Shown piece by piece: positions 23,901-31,439 of a DNA stretch of 64,000 nucleotides. Within the stretch, counting starts at the first letter, position 1; every line of letters begins with the position of its first letter. The translations under genes were made by a program, and so were the position numbers. This DNA comes from Nautilus pompilius (taxonomy: Eukaryota; Mollusca; Cephalopoda; Nautilida; Nautilidae). The stretch is taken from positions 1,361,001-1,425,000 of the forward strand of contig JACATO010002131.1 in NCBI GenBank assembly GCA_018389105.1. The letters are read 5' to 3'. Below the pieces are notes generated by a model. That model saw only the letters and a list, made by a program, of their open reading frames with translations. It ran no database searches and was not told the DNA's origin.

Positions 23901-24566
23901 CGGTAAGTAGCAGAGGGCGTGTTATTTACTAATGTTCTAATGGTTTGTACGTTAAAAAAAAAAAAGAAAGAAGATTAAAATTTTAAAGTGGGTATAATCA
24001 GATGGTTGGGGGGAATTCTGTATGATTAATTATTCATGCTTAGAGACCATCAGGCCTACTCTTGATGAAGAAAAGGGTTTTTTTCAAATGCCTGTGGGAG
24101 CACAATGTACCGTTTCTTCTCCATTTTTTAGCATTATTCCCAATTTGTTTATTCCTTTAACTATATTTAAGCTTTCGATAAAGCTATCACTGGTTATAAA
24201 GTTGAATAAACTTAGTGTTTAATACATATAATATAATTATCATTTTTTAACTGGTATAGATTTGCACAATAACACAATTTATTTCAGAATTTATATTCTT
24301 CATGTTATTACTTAGCATTGTTGATTAACAGGTTGATTGGTTTACACTGGACTCTCATACTTTTAAGTTAGTTTATTTTAGTAGCGTCTAGTATTATAGC
24401 CAAAAAAGGGATTAAATTGATATTTACATGACATGTATTTATAATTTTTGGATGCAAAGTGTATGAAAAAAACTTTAATTTATAATATTTTGTCCTGTAT
24501 TACTACTTCACTTAAATTATCTTATTTAATTTTATGAATTTTATTTCAGATCTTTTAAGTCAGTAA
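873..24566 (+). CDS. cadherin-23-like transmembrane cadherin, C-terminal part (15 exons)
   Basis: A calcium-dependent adhesion receptor at the plasma membrane. The exons join at 873-1022, 1829-1948, 2681-2864, 4495-4730, 6639-6821, 9499-9612, 10369-10498, 13432-13686, 14644-14930, 19388-19476, 19620-19706, 21401-21524, 21991-22121, 23525-23556 and 24550-24566. The sum is 2,139 bases, or 712 codons plus a stop. In fragment numbering there are five EC repeats (about 1-105, 106-217, 218-324, 325-450, 451-553), then a membrane-adjacent domain (554-650), a transmembrane helix (about 668-695) and a 17-residue tail. DVNDNAP, DVDDNIP and DINDNGP mark EC ends. The membrane-adjacent domain opens VFIIQSRERIRFVFNGSP, the layout known in CDH23 and PCDH15 just before the membrane. 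CDH23 itself has a long tail, so this is a CDH23-like receptor rather than a sure orthologue. The N-terminal part is outside the window. Confidence 0.85.
1023..1828 (+). other. intron
   Basis: AT-rich intron with homopolymer T and A runs. I see no gene or recognisable mobile element in it. Confidence 0.6.
1829..1948 (+). CDS. cadherin exon 2 (second half of EC-a)
   Basis: Forty codons in phase 0 at both ends. LDYE and ATDNP are the canonical mid-repeat calcium motifs (LDRE and AxD types). The donor is GTGAGT. Confidence 0.87.
1949..2680 (+). other. intron
   Basis: Intron without recognisable genes or repeats, ending in TTTCATTGGCAG. Confidence 0.6.
2681..2864 (+). CDS. cadherin exon 3 (EC-a/EC-b junction), GC donor
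   Basis: Encodes the EC-a terminus (LVIKITDVNDNAPVF) and the first half of EC-b, with the acidic motif DEDADLN. The frame is phase 1 at the 3' end. The only donor that joins in frame to the next exon is AAAG/GCAAGA, a GC rather than a GT donor. Reading past it gives non-cadherin sequence that soon stops. Confidence 0.83.
2865..4494 (+). other. GC-AG intron
   Basis: Begins GCAAGA and ends CTTTTTAG. It contains a SINE copy at about 3,472-3,685. The rest is unassigned AT-rich sequence with A-rich runs near 4,390. Confidence 0.65.
3472..3685 (+). repeat. tRNA-derived SINE copy
   Basis: A tRNA-like head with a B-box-like GTTTCAATCC is followed by the family body and the core CTGAAAATGAATATTTCTAG. 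It aligns by eye with copies near 11.1, 39.9 and 62.6 kb. It is diverged and inserted in the sense direction of the cadherin intron. Confidence 0.6.
4495..4730 (+). CDS. cadherin exon 4 (second half of EC-b)
   Basis: Completes the split codon (G+AT) and continues for 78 codons to the GTAAGA donor. TATDKGLP is canonical. The usual LDRE is LTNREV, and the inter-repeat DxNDxxP motif is replaced by INSGSINNGMPRF, so the linker after EC-b probably binds less calcium. A start codon at 4,536 inside this exon is not a gene start. Confidence 0.87.
5350..5368. repeat. (GA)n microsatellite
   Basis: A short uninterrupted GA dinucleotide run inside the intron. Confidence 0.85.
6100..6290 (-). repeat. SINE copy, antisense
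   Basis: The core appears reversed at 6,147-6,185 (TTTACTAGAATTCTTTG followed by TTTTTAGATGTGG). The tRNA-like end is to the right near 6,250-6,285. It is quite diverged. Confidence 0.45.
6639..6821 (+). CDS. cadherin exon 5 (first part of EC-c)
   Basis: Sixty-one codons in phase 0. LDRETKE and DPRSGNITV are standard EC features. The DxD position expected after the first strand is replaced by KSQFGNN, so a calcium ligand set is missing. Two NIT sites could be N-glycosylated. Confidence 0.87.
6928..6973. repeat. (GT)n(AT)n microsatellite
   Basis: GT repeats run into AT repeats immediately left of the mariner. The AT run resumes to its right at 8,304-8,324, so the transposon sits inside a TA-rich microsatellite. 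Confidence 0.9.
6974..8303 (-). mobile_element. mariner-like transposon, full length
   Basis: A 1,330-bp element. Its terminal inverted repeats begin CGAGGTGTAGTCAAAAAGTA on the left and, on the opposite strand, CGGGGTGTAGTCAAAAAGTA on the right, with about two mismatches over the first 27 bases. It is flanked by TA, the mariner target duplication, although the surrounding TA repeat makes the exact copy ambiguous. Length, ends and the encoded protein all fit Tc1/mariner cut-and-paste elements. It is antisense to the cadherin gene. Confidence 0.92.
7047..8096 (-). pseudogene. mariner transposase, frameshifted
   Basis: A 349-codon open frame reads left from ATG at 8,096. It begins with the paired helix-turn-helix DNA-binding region (GKTQIKEWYNRFKDGRTS, then GRPSTSRND) and contains TGDETWVYGYDPETK, which carries the first catalytic aspartate. 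The stretch that should hold the second and third aspartates (HHDNAPAH and PDLAPCDFW) is present in the DNA at about 7,210-7,440, but in another frame that also contains a TGA. A second shift restores the end (KPLKGRRFKS). The long open frame is therefore misleading, and this copy should not make active D,D34D transposase. It could still be mobilised in trans because its ends are good. Confidence 0.88.
8304..8324. repeat. (TA)n microsatellite
   Basis: The right half of the TA tract interrupted by the mariner. Confidence 0.85.
8870..8912. repeat. (CA)n microsatellite
   Basis: CA repeats with two GACA interruptions. Confidence 0.92.
9499..9612 (+). CDS. cadherin exon 6 (end of EC-c)
   Basis: Thirty-eight codons in phase 0. 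TATDSKN and ELIDVDDNIPSF close the EC-c repeat with a near-canonical calcium linker. The donor is GTAAGT. Confidence 0.87.
9613..10368 (+). other. intron
   Basis: Contains a short GA/G-rich run at about 10,217-10,238. Nothing else is recognised. Confidence 0.55.
10369..10498 (+). CDS. cadherin exon 7 (first part of EC-d)
   Basis: Forty-three codons plus one base. VREN and the acidic DLDEPP mark the start of EC-d. The donor GTGAGT splits a cysteine codon that the next exon completes. The ATG at 10,342 lies upstream of the acceptor and is not a start. Confidence 0.86.
10499..13431 (+). other. intron
   Basis: Contains a SINE copy at about 11,055-11,330. The remaining AT-rich sequence, including an A-rich stretch near 12,070 and small chance open frames, shows no recognisable gene. 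Confidence 0.6.
11055..11330 (+). repeat. tRNA-derived SINE copy
   Basis: The best tRNA-like head in the window. It opens GGTGGCGCGAAAGTCCAGTG and has a B-box-like TTTGATTCC, followed by the family body and the core ATGAAGGATTCTAATAGGGA. The whole unit is shared with the other copies listed. Transcription would be by RNA polymerase III. Confidence 0.7.
13432..13686 (+). CDS. cadherin exon 8 (rest of EC-d)
   Basis: Two bases complete the split codon, then 84 codons and one base. It contains LDHEDKDSY and VIDINDNGPQF, both canonical. The AxD motif is replaced by VQAFTPN. A loop of about 18 residues rich in Arg and Ser (GRARRSASAINE) lengthens this repeat before its last strand. Confidence 0.87.
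13687..14643 (+). other. intron
   Basis: No repeats or genes recognised. A chance reverse open frame at about 14,167-14,529 has no family likeness. Confidence 0.55.
14644..14930 (+). CDS. cadherin exon 9 (EC-e)
   Basis: Completes a valine codon, then 95 codons to GTAAGA. It carries nearly a whole EC repeat: AVDPDSSPNNEVIYSI near the start and ITVRAEDKYNKK near the end. The mid-repeat LDRE equivalent is missing (VTNLQDYISF), and no DxNDxxP follows, as expected for the last repeat before a membrane-adjacent domain. Confidence 0.87.
16200..18420 (+). pseudogene. hAT transposase relic, DUF4371 (52 kDa repressor-like) type
   Basis: Broken reading frames on the plus strand follow the order of DUF4371-hAT proteins. 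Recognisable pieces are EEFLGFARLHELNATSIANA with CTKFGLNLDKLW (about 17,120-17,230), a stretch like VGTIKAIIKFVHESPKRC (17,370-17,435), the GGSVVEEYFHQ region (17,810-17,850) and the C-terminal dimerisation end KVKTWLRSTIDDHLFALC with SVHRA (18,241-18,330). Stops and frameshifts are frequent throughout, and the segment just before KTWLRS appears deleted. It is a dead DNA transposon remnant in the cadherin intron, sense oriented. Terminal repeats were not found. Confidence 0.75.
17808..17955. repeat. perfect inverted repeat, 66-bp arms
   Basis: Positions 17,808-17,873 are the exact reverse complement of 17,890-17,955, separated by 16 bases. The arm is transposase coding sequence of the surrounding hAT relic, so the second arm is an inverted copy of the first. 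I counted no mismatch in 66 positions. Confidence 0.95.
19388..19476 (+). CDS. cadherin exon 10 (start of membrane-adjacent domain)
   Basis: Twenty-nine codons plus two bases, starting VFIIQSRERIRFVFNGSP. This matches the opening strand of the CDH23/PCDH15 membrane-adjacent fold (the VFIxTDEQRV type). The donor is GTGAGT. Confidence 0.85.
19620..19706 (+). CDS. cadherin exon 11 (membrane-adjacent domain)
   Basis: One base completes a lysine codon, then 28 codons and two bases. DLNALGDMKYSLKEINYH fits the helix and second strand of the domain. The flanking introns are in phase 2, which matches both neighbours. Confidence 0.85.
19707..21400 (+). other. intron carrying an antisense hAT relic
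   Basis: Holds the ZMYM1/DUF4371-type relic at about 20,336-21,100. The sequence at 19,707-20,330 shows nothing I recognise. Confidence 0.6.
20336..21100 (-). pseudogene. hAT transposase relic, ZMYM1/DUF4371-like, C-terminal part
   Basis: The frame at 20,647-20,336 reads LENLLLKASAEDYDQELS and later LLETQLSALQ, typical of the C-terminal half of ZMYM1-like hAT proteins. Further right on the same strand, degenerate pieces such as KFDLVFGVLGEELFKIATS (about 20,930-20,870) precede it in the expected order. Frameshifts and stops break it. It is unrelated in copy to the relic at 16-18 kb and lies in the opposite orientation. Confidence 0.65.
21401..21524 (+). CDS. cadherin exon 12 (membrane-adjacent domain)
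   Basis: One base plus 41 codons, phase 0 at the end. TDVCFVIIRENKVISISEG matches the third strand and loop of the CDH23-type membrane-adjacent domain, followed by a helix (SEKLKKYAVSETG). The donor is GTAAGT. Confidence 0.86.
21991..22121 (+). CDS. cadherin exon 13 (transmembrane helix)
   Basis: Forty-three codons plus two bases. A short acidic stalk (SCDPETTDTFDGW) is followed by about 28 hydrophobic residues starting ALWWVLVAFAILIFICC, which is a clear single membrane span. The donor GTAAGA splits a tryptophan codon. Confidence 0.9.
22122..23524 (+). other. intron
   Basis: A short 12-bp tandem repeat (CTCTCTCTCCAT type) lies at 22,621-22,650. No gene or transposon is recognised. Confidence 0.55.
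22621..22650. repeat. 12-bp CT-rich tandem repeat
   Basis: About two and a half copies of a CT-rich 12-mer, followed by GTGTGCGTGT. Confidence 0.7.
23525..23556 (+). CDS. cadherin exon 14 (cytoplasmic tail start)
   Basis: A 32-base exon that completes tryptophan and encodes YKNYMETKET plus one base. The acceptor is CTTCAG and the donor GTAAGT. Its small size makes it less certain than its neighbours, but the phases fit on both sides. Confidence 0.7.
23557..24549 (+). other. intron
   Basis: No genes recognised. A possible 15-base micro-exon at 23,888 was rejected because it would add an immediate stop. Confidence 0.5.
24550..24566 (+). CDS. cadherin exon 15 (last codons and stop)
   Basis: Completes a tyrosine codon, then LLSQ and a TAA at 24,564-24,566. 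The exon seems to continue to 24,580, where CAG/GTAAGT is a good donor. The stop thus lies 14 bases before a further junction, too close to trigger nonsense-mediated decay. The downstream 3' UTR exon may start at 26,267. Confidence 0.6.
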
Positions 24567-24618
24567 TGGCCCCTTTTCAGGTAAGTTGTCTCATCATACT
24601 TGACTAAAATGTATATAC

Positions 24619-25551
24619 CAGTGGTTCCCAACCTTTTTGGACTTGTGGACCTTTTTTCTAATACTCAAAAGACCTGCAACCACCTCCTACACTTCCATAA
24701 TTGAAAAAAAAATCAAGAAAAAATTTAGCAAAAAAAAAAAAACACATATATAAGAGTTTTATTTGAATATATTGACAGTTTTGAGAGAAAAATCGATGTA
24801 AATGTTTCCAGAACTAAAAAGCAACAGAAACAATTTATTGAAAATTATTTTAGTGATTTTTTTTGGGGAAAAACATCTGCACATATAGTAAATTCACAAC
24901 AGCTAAACAGAAATCTACTGGTATCAGTGAACTCTACCTCTGATCAGAACAGCTGTGTGGTGTCGTGTTGGTGCCCAAGTTTGCCTAAAATTGAGCTGGC
25001 TAGGCTAGTGTGCGTCCAGACGAAGTCGCAGTCCAGTCCTTGTAGCGTGCTCTGCCCCAGGCGTCGTGGTCTGAGTCTTTTAGCTGCAGGCCCCAATGGC
25101 ATTAGCCAATGGGAGTACGGCTCGATTGCGTCTGTCCTACTGTGGTAACAGTTCGAGTTCCGGCCTTTATCACCAGCGTGTATTGTCCGTGTTTCTATGA
25201 GGGTGGCAGAGAGACAGGAAGCTGCGGGGTGGGGCCAGTGATGCAGGTGTGTTGCCGCAGAGGCCTGTGATTCAACTGGGAGTGCCTGCCGTGGGAGACA
25301 AGCCTTACACCTTTGACACTTGGCCTCCCATCGGTGATACCAGCGTATTGGATGCAGGGTAATTTTTATATACTTTTTTCTGGGAAAAAAGTGCGTCTTA
25401 TAAGCCGGCAAATACGGTACAGATAAACAAAACAAATACATACCCATGAACAGTTTCTTGACTCAGTCATACGACAAAAATTGAAACTTCTAGGGTTCCT
25501 CAACTCCCCAGAAAACACTTTGCGATCCTGTTAGGGGATTGCAACCCACTG
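24619..25551. mobile_element. non-autonomous hAT-like element
   Basis: The ends read CAGTGGTTCCCAACC on the left and, reversed, CAGTGGGTTGCAATCC on the right. They are flanked by GTATATAC and GTATATAT, an 8-bp target duplication with one difference, which is the hAT signature. No transposase is inside. The middle (about 24,940-25,430) is strikingly GC-rich and ends with GTGCGTCTTATAAGCCGGCA. That looks like the end of a second, nested DNA element, which I cannot assign. Confidence 0.8.
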
Positions 25552-26266
25552 GTATATATTGTATATATTCAAAAGATTGACACAGATATAAAAGTTATTC
25601 CTTCTTTTAAAGACTTATCTTCTGTGAAATAAGATGATTATTAGTGCCACTGACTTAAATGACTTGCTTTGCTGTAAATTTTTTTTATTATTAAGACGTT
25701 TATGCCAAAATGTATAAAATATTTTTTTTTAAATAATGATAGATTTAGTTAATAATGCAGCTAACTCTAATGTGATACTACCATTAACCATTGGATGCTT
25801 CTACCATTTTTAACCTACAGTAAATTAGATGGTTTGTTTTAACTGTTGACATTTATTAGTTCATTTACCAGATTTTAAAAAAAATAAATAAATGAAGTTT
25901 TCAAAGCAAATGAAACAAAATCAATATTTCTCTTTAGTGGGTAAATACAATTTATATAATCTAATTTATGCATAATGGCAGTTGTGTGCCATAGTTTGAA
26001 TCAGATACCATAGCAATTCTAAATAACCGCACCATACTTACAAAAGCTACGTACATTTATTTAAAAAAATTTATAGCCTGGTTTAAACTTTTCAGATTAC
26101 TCGGTATAATTAGTACATCATTATCACAATGCTAGACAATAGTCCTTGAACACAAGTGTATTTCACATCTTTTTCTGAGCTTCCTAGTCTTCTGAATGAC
26201 TCTATATTCTTATATTTATTACCCATTTAAGTATTAAGCACAAATTTTCTTATTTATATTTTTCAG

Positions 26267-27350
26267 ACAGAAACTAAATACAGATGGAAAAAATAGGTTA
26301 AGTTTCACCATTTGGAATTCCTGGGCATGTTGAAACAAAGACTAATAATAATATAATTTTAACAAAATATTTTGCATTGTTTTCTTTTTAAAAATTAATT
26401 TGTTTTATTTTAAAAAAATAAAAAATGCTTTGATAAGAAACATAATGTATACTAGGTGTGGTTTTAAAAGATATTGTGGATGAAGACCTAGTAGAATTTA
26501 CACAAAATTAACCAATACATTTGCAGATCCTATGTACTTTTACCATGTTTCTTTCTGATTTATTCTCATGCCAATACTACAACTTGAATAGTTTTGTTTG
26601 TTTTTTTTTTCTGTCTGCCAGTTTACTTTAAAAAGGAAGGTAAATTGTTTATTTGGCTGTTTTAGTTAGGAAAATTTGCATAATGATAGTAACAGGGATG
26701 TAAAACCAACAATTTAGTGTATTCAGTGTTGTCTCTAGCATCCTTAAAAAAAAACTACATAGGAATTATGACTTACCTATTCCACAAAAACATCTAGTGT
26801 ATATGATAAATGCTTCAGGGAGGATTTTTGGTGAGTAAAGAATTATGAAAAGCAACCACCTTAAATGTTTTTACAAATTGTTAAAGCTAATATTTTTTCA
26901 CGTCTTATGGAAGAATAAATGTCAAATATTAATGTGGTCCACTTTTCATTTTGATAAACTGTACAGCTTCTTCTCAAAATTTGACACTTCTAGACAAGAA
27001 CTATTTTGGAATGCTTTCACATTTATCTAACTTCTTGGATTGTAGAAGTGGTCTGATCTGATCTTCATCCCCAAGCTGTCTGTTGCCAAGTTATTCTAAA
27101 ACATTTCATCTCACTGTACCTCCAGGGCCAGAAAACAACAAAACAATCCTCTACTTTCTCTGAGTAACAACTCACCAATAATGTTTTGTTCTTAGCTTAC
27201 AACCAAGATCCACAAAAACACATCTGACATTAACGTGTTAATAGCACAATACACTGAACCTTAGTTTTAATTTATATAAATATAAAAGTTATGTATGATA
27301 ATATTTTGTATAAGATATTTTCAATAAAAGTTTGTTTTTTTAGATGTCTT
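26267..27350 (+). other. putative 3' UTR exon and poly(A) signal of the cadherin gene
   Basis: TATTTTTCAG at 26,257-26,266 is a plausible acceptor that could pair with the donor at 24,581. AATAAA at 27,323-27,328 is a candidate polyadenylation signal. There is no coding potential. The assignment rests on splice-like signals only. Confidence 0.3.
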
Positions 27351-28259
27351 GTTATTTTGATATAATATATGCAAAACCTTCTTAATCCTGCAACAGTCAA
27401 GTTTTATGAATGCATTAATCTTTACATAACCTGACTCTCCTAAAACAAATTTTGAAGTGTTCTTCTAAGATAGCATCAGTATATTATTTTCTCATAGCAA
27501 TTCTAGTCAAAAATAATGCTAGTATAAACTAAATATTCATTTAACTTTTGTGGTTTTTTGCATAAAAGTACACCTTATTGTGCTGAACAAAGGCACATCA
27601 AAATTCCGGCACCTGTCCACTTTCACACACACACATTAGCTTTTTTTAAAATAATTTTAATGAAATAAATAACTGTAATTATGTGTGAATTTAGGATTCT
27701 TAACTTAAGCAATAGTTTGTTTTTTTTAAAAAAAAAAAAAACTTGTTGTTAAAATGACATTGGTTTACATTAGTTAGGATATTATCCGAACATGTCTGTA
27801 ATCTTTTTAGGCAATTTGCAGACTTATGGTTGAAGGGCCACCTGTTTCATATTTTATTGTATATTTTAATTTTAGGCTTCTTAGCAATGTATTTAGCTTA
27901 TATGGAAATTTTTTTTTAAAATGACAATTAGGCAGGTAATTTAATGAAATAAATTAGGTGATCACTTAATTGTATTCCAGTAGATATACCACAGTTCACA
28001 GGATAGCACACAATTGTGATGCTTTTCCATTTGCCTGTCTCTACAGGTAAGAGGAGAGTTGTGGTTCCCCTCACCAGTGGCTTATCATTGCTGATAATCT
28101 CTCATTTTTAGATTTGTAGGAAATTTGTGACTAAGAATAAAATAAAAGATTTTAAAAACAAATTAAGATAAAAACAGAATCCTACCCCCTTTATCCTCCC
28201 ACTCCGGTTGGATTTAATAAAAATAAAAAACCACCCAAGCTCCTCTCTCTCTTAGAATC
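27351..28259. other. intergenic, nothing recognised
   Basis: AT-rich sequence with A/T homopolymers (for example at 27,720-27,740). No gene, RNA or element is identifiable. Confidence 0.5.
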
Positions 28260-28860
28260 TTAAGGACCCACAGAGAGAAAACTCTGTTCTAGAGGGTTCA
28301 GCCTGGATAAACCTACCTCTCGTGAGCGTATTAGATTACAAAGGAGTTGGATAGCCCACTGCTGCTGCTGCTGCTGTTGTTGTTGTTGTTGTTGTTGTTG
28401 AGCGAGTTGGACTTCCGAACAAGGTTCTTTCAATGGCATCGCATCCCGTAAAGACAAGTGGCCCGTTCTCTGTCGAGTCCTCCTCGTTACTGAGAGATGT
28501 TCGTCGAGCTGACAAACGGCCCGGTCCCCCGACACCGTGGGGCCCCAAGGACCCGGGAGGTCTCTCTCACGTCGGTGTTGTTGTTGTTGAGCGAGTTGGA
28601 CTTCCCAACAAGGTTCTTTCAATGGCATTGCATCCCATAAAGACAAGGTTCTCTGTCGAGTCCTCCTCGTTACTGAGAGATGTTCGTGGAGCCGACAAGT
28701 GGCCTGCGATGAGGTACACTAACATTAAGAAAAAATAATACAGGTCGAAATAAGACCACTTATAAACAGCTGAGGCGGCCGGTGGTGGAACTGACCCAGC
28801 TACACCACATACACCTGCAAACTTAACAAACAGGCCATAACAATTACACCACACTACCTC
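28260..28860 (-). repeat. GC-rich LTR-like repeat with internal duplication
   Basis: A GC-rich block in AT-rich surroundings. A module of roughly 130 bp occurs twice (about 28,388-28,523 and 28,575-28,704). Each copy runs from GAGCGAGTTGGACTTCC to GAGATGTTCG and beyond. Read on the minus strand, the block begins near 28,853 with TGTGGTGTAATTG, has a TATA-like TTTATAAG (about 28,764), then the duplicated module and a terminal segment near 28,270. That order would suit a retrotransposon LTR. No flanking duplication or internal retroelement genes were found, so solo LTR is a guess. Confidence 0.4.
28359..28401. repeat. CTG/TTG trinucleotide repeat
   Basis: About six CTG followed by eight TTG units. 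On the minus strand this reads CAA then CAG, which would encode polyglutamine in one frame. The frame is not part of a recognisable gene. Confidence 0.9.
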
Positions 28861-30590
28861 CCCCCCAAAAGAAGAAAACATGCCAAACCTTGAACCTTCG
28901 TAGTTCAATAACCTGACCACCAGCTGCCCAACTGTAAAGTTTTAAACATCACAACACTCAATAGTTTGCATAGACAAGATCGAATTTATAACCTATTGAA
29001 TTTTGGTTTTTGTATTCGACTCTAATTATGGTAGCTATTAGTACTCAGTCTAGTAAACTACATAACAGATTGAAAACAGCTGTGTATGCCATATGAATCT
29101 GGTTTCCAGCTATTCATAATTTAGAAAACATTCTCACAATGCAATGCTACAAAACCTCTCAATTGCCAGTGAAATATCTACGAGTCTTTAAAAGCAGATC
29201 ATACTCTAATTTGCCAGAAAGTAAAAGTTTTGGTTTTCCTTTCTTTTGAGCATTTTTTTACCGTTTTTATTGTTTCATATGAAAGAACAAATTAAGCGGA
29301 GTGATCCTCCACAAACGTGTGATTTGTGAAAGCAGCATGATTCTGTCTTTAGTGTGCAAACTGTATTATCAGTATTATTTTAATTATTTTTTTGAGTTGT
29401 TGGTTGGCAAGACAACATGATATGAATGTACTCTTTTTTTTTTTTAAAAAAAAAAGTTTAACTTATATTCCACTTCAACCTATATAAACTTTCCAATTCC
29501 TTAAATGGCGGGATATTTAACCTATCATCCACACTGTCCTATATGTCAGAAATTTCACATGCATACCTAACTAGATGGGTTCCAATAATATTTCTATCAG
29601 CTACATCATCACCCTGCTAGCGATATGGCGTCATGTGCCAAACAGAACTGCTCGGAAGTTAACCCAGCTTTAACTGAATACCGAGATTGGATTCCATGGA
29701 GGATGCGAGGAGTTTGAAATTGACCGTAAATAATAGTTTTAAAACTAGTTTTGCCAAAATGGTTGCATTTAGATGTTATAACGTTCGGTGCAATATGTTG
29801 TTACATCAAATGGAATTTTGAGAATTTTGTTCTGGGGACAGAAAATGGTTCCACATGCTAGGGTCGTTCTACTGGAGTCCGACTAAAGCAGAATTAGAAA
29901 CCATTACAGCAACGTAGTTCCATCTTTTCTTTCATATCTAAGAGTAGACTACAATGAATAGCATTTTTCCATACAGACAATGGCAGTTGTGCGTTGAAGT
30001 TCAGTAGACTTTTTATGGTTTAGCTGCTATTAAGGTAAAACTTAATCAATATGTAGCAAGGTAAGGCAAACTAAAGTTCAGCATTATCATATTCCATTCT
30101 ACTTGGGAATCCAAGTGTTGAATGCATTAGCTGTTAGCTTTTTTTTCTTTGATGATAATTAAACAATCATTTATAGTTCTAGAAAAACAAACAAACAGTG
30201 CACAAGCACTTCAAATAGATTATTTATAAATACGTGCCTGGTGCATTATACTGTATATGCGTTTAAAGAAAGAAAACTGAATGAAAAATTCTGTTCATGT
30301 TTTGTATCCAAACCATTAAATTGTATGTAATGACAACAGTTATCACCTAACTATGAAAAAAATAACAGATTTCTTTACCAATACTTCTCTCTCTTTTTTT
30401 TTTTAATCTACTTTATTTATTTTTCAAAAATTCCCTGGTAACTAATCATTGTATTTGAAAATTTAAAATGTATTTTATTATAATATTAGCATTAATCCAT
30501 AATGGGATTTCAGCAGCTGCGATCGAACACCAATTACAGAGATTAGCAATAGGTTTTTAACTGTAGCCAACATCTATCATGTATACCACA
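28861..30590. other. intergenic, nothing recognised
   Basis: No gene or repeat that I can name. Base composition returns to AT-rich after the LTR-like block. Confidence 0.45.
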
Positions 30591-30599
30591 ACAACTAAG

Positions 30600-31300
30600 T
30601 AATGGCATTTCAAACAGTCCATGAAGATAAACCACCCAATGAGACATCTTCCCAAGGGAATGGCATGATGGCTGGAAACCTGCCTGTTGGAAGTCAGTAT
30701 ATTTTTGATTTTATGCAAATCTCACACTTCACTAATACGCCATGTTGATTCACCTTCACACAGTATAGCTTTGATTTTATGTAAATCTCTGACACTCTTC
30801 ACTGATATGCAGTCCCACATTTATATTGATTCACCTCCCATCATTCTCTGTTGTGCACTGACTGTTATACCATTCCTGGGTCCGCCCTTCAAACAAAGTG
30901 CCATTGATTATTGCTAAAAAGTTCAAACGTGGACTCATCTGTAGTGAGGAGCAGATTCTTCCAGATTTAGTCATCCCACTGCTTCATTTCTGTTGTCCAT
31001 TTCAGCTCTGCCATTTGGCTGCCTCTCATCATCAAAGGTTTTTGGCAGCTACCCATACTTGCAGGTTGGTTATATAGATTTCTATTGGCTCATTTTCTAG
31101 TGGTATTTAACATCCCTTTTGGAGAGTTTGGGCTTTCTGTTGCATCTATTGTCAACAGTACCAATTTCATGTGTCTTTCTCAGTCTTGCACATACATTTT
31201 CTTCTGAAACATGAAGTTGAGCTACAATCTGATCCACGGAGTAACATTTGCTAGCTAAGACTTTGGTTTCTTTATGCTTATCATTTAATGTTTACTTCCC
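30600..31300 (-). pseudogene. Tc1-like transposase relic
   Basis: On the minus strand, scattered pieces follow Tc1-family order. One reads like WKNLLLTDES near 30,960-30,920 (the first catalytic aspartate motif), followed by FEGRTQEW. Multiple stops and frameshifts separate the pieces. Terminal repeats were not identified, so the limits are approximate. Confidence 0.4.
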
Positions 31301-31439
31301 AGGAGTTCTAGTGATTGTTTACATGGCACTATATCAACACATGAAAGTACTATGGAGCCTTTCATTTTTACACAAGATGTGTATTCTATCTCATTATTTT
31401 CATTTTATACCCATTTTTCTGTTTCCATAATTAATTATT

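Noticed and set aside
23888..23902. Possible 15-base micro-exon between AG and GTAAGT in the cadherin tail region
   Set aside because: In the only available phase it creates an immediate TAA, and its pyrimidine tract is poor.
24944..25447. 167-codon reverse open frame
   Set aside because: It lies in the GC-rich core of the non-autonomous hAT element, where stops are rare. It has no family likeness.
28260..28920. Overlapping open frames on both strands with poly-Gln or poly-Thr
   Set aside because: They come from the CTG/TTG tract and duplicated GC-rich repeat. Competing frames are equally open and none resembles a protein family.
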